Made by a program: the position numbers and the translations under genes
The notes under the pieces: generated by a model
What the model saw: only the letters and a program-made list of their open reading frames with translations
Databases searched by the model: none
Told to the model about the DNA's origin: nothing
NCBI GenBank assembly: GCA_046153015.1
Contig: JBJXGF010000101.1
Location: 1-12,026 of the forward strand
Direction: 5' to 3'
From: JBJXGF01 sp046153015
Lineage (GTDB): Bacteria > Actinomycetota > Acidimicrobiia > Acidimicrobiales > CAIXPF01
DNA: 12,026 nucleotides
In this document: piece by piece, positions 11,907-12,026 of the stretch
Layout of the letters: each line of letters starts with the position of its first letter
Numbering within the stretch: position 1 is the first letter of the stretch

Positions 11907-12026
11907 CTGCTGCCGAATCAACAGTTGCACGGCACCCAGCAGACTAGTGATCGGCGTCTTCAGCTCATGCGCGGCCACCGAGAGGAACTCGTCGCGGATC
12001 GCCAGCGCTTGCTCGGCGGCGATGCG
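11907..12026 (-). CDS. Sensor histidine kinase, HisKA dimerisation fragment (partial at both ends)
   Basis: Forty residues run from the window edge: AAEQALAIRDEFLSVAAHEL continuing into KTPITSLLGAVQLLIRQQ. This is the H-box of a sensor kinase; the phosphoacceptor His is residue 20 of the fragment and the E-L-K-T-P context is canonical. The end of the input/PAS-linker helix precedes it. After RQQ the frame turns into Arg-rich nonsense that is the shadow of the aminotransferase, so the second half of HisKA and the whole ATPase domain are missing. Codons such as ACT, AGT, TTG, ATT and CAA are unlike the strongly GC-ending usage of the neighbours, hinting at a different source genome. The rest lies beyond the window. 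Confidence 0.75.

Noticed and set aside
11463..11978. N-terminal extension of the nitroreductase frame through the aminotransferase remnant to the kinase H-box
   Set aside because: Only the last 223 residues are nitroreductase. The middle is an Arg-rich shadow of the aminotransferase fragment, so a kinase-nitroreductase fusion is not supported.

Overview
The window looks like chromosomal DNA of a high-GC actinobacterium. The strong G/C bias at third codon positions, frequent GTG starts and the mix of families (actinobacterial PPi-type phosphofructokinase, LPXTG surface protein, DxDxH amidohydrolase, Baeyer-Villiger monooxygenase) would fit the Acidimicrobiia or a relative. That placement is inference; no rRNA or other phylogenetic marker is present.

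Layout. (1) 1-563, minus strand: the N-terminal part of a probably pyrophosphate-dependent 6-phosphofructokinase, cut by the window edge. (2) 657-1382, minus: a small secreted, cysteine-containing protein with an LPVTG sorting signal. (3) 1383-2056: about 670 bases without a convincing gene, holding a long nested inverted repeat. (4) 2057-7405, plus: a catabolic-looking gene set of metal-dependent amidohydrolase, SAM methyltransferase, HSL-type esterase and Baeyer-Villiger monooxygenase (BVMO). The last two are tightly coupled (16-nt gap). (5) 7440-8500, minus: an AraC-family regulator convergent with the BVMO. Its reading frame has no stop codon where the protein should end. (6) 8679-9488, minus: a nucleotidyltransferase-fold protein with a degenerate active site. 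(7) 9533-10675: a compact stress/regulatory-type group of DUF1801 protein (minus), then divergent ArsR regulator and SRPBCC/AHSA1 protein (plus); the SRPBCC gene appears broken by a one-base deletion near its 5' end. (8) 10791-11462, minus: a nitroreductase. (9) 11564-12026, minus: the 3' end of a class-V aminotransferase abutting the 5' side of a histidine-kinase dimerisation domain, which looks like a recombination or assembly junction.

How the genes may work together. A BVMO converts a ketone to an ester or lactone, and the serine esterase immediately upstream could hydrolyse that product. An AraC-type activator beside such a pair is a known arrangement in ketone catabolism. The amidohydrolase and methyltransferase upstream may feed or modify the same substrate, but nothing in the sequence fixes the substrate. 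The ArsR/SRPBCC/DUF1801 set shares a 57-bp divergent promoter region with a clear palindrome.

No CRISPR array, tRNA, rRNA, transposase or phage gene was recognised. The strongest unexplained signals are the nested inverted repeat at 1811-1947, a 78-bp dispersed repeat present twice in opposite orientation (8595-8672 and 10717-10794), and three reading-frame or junction anomalies in the right half. Those anomalies may be sequence errors or real lesions.
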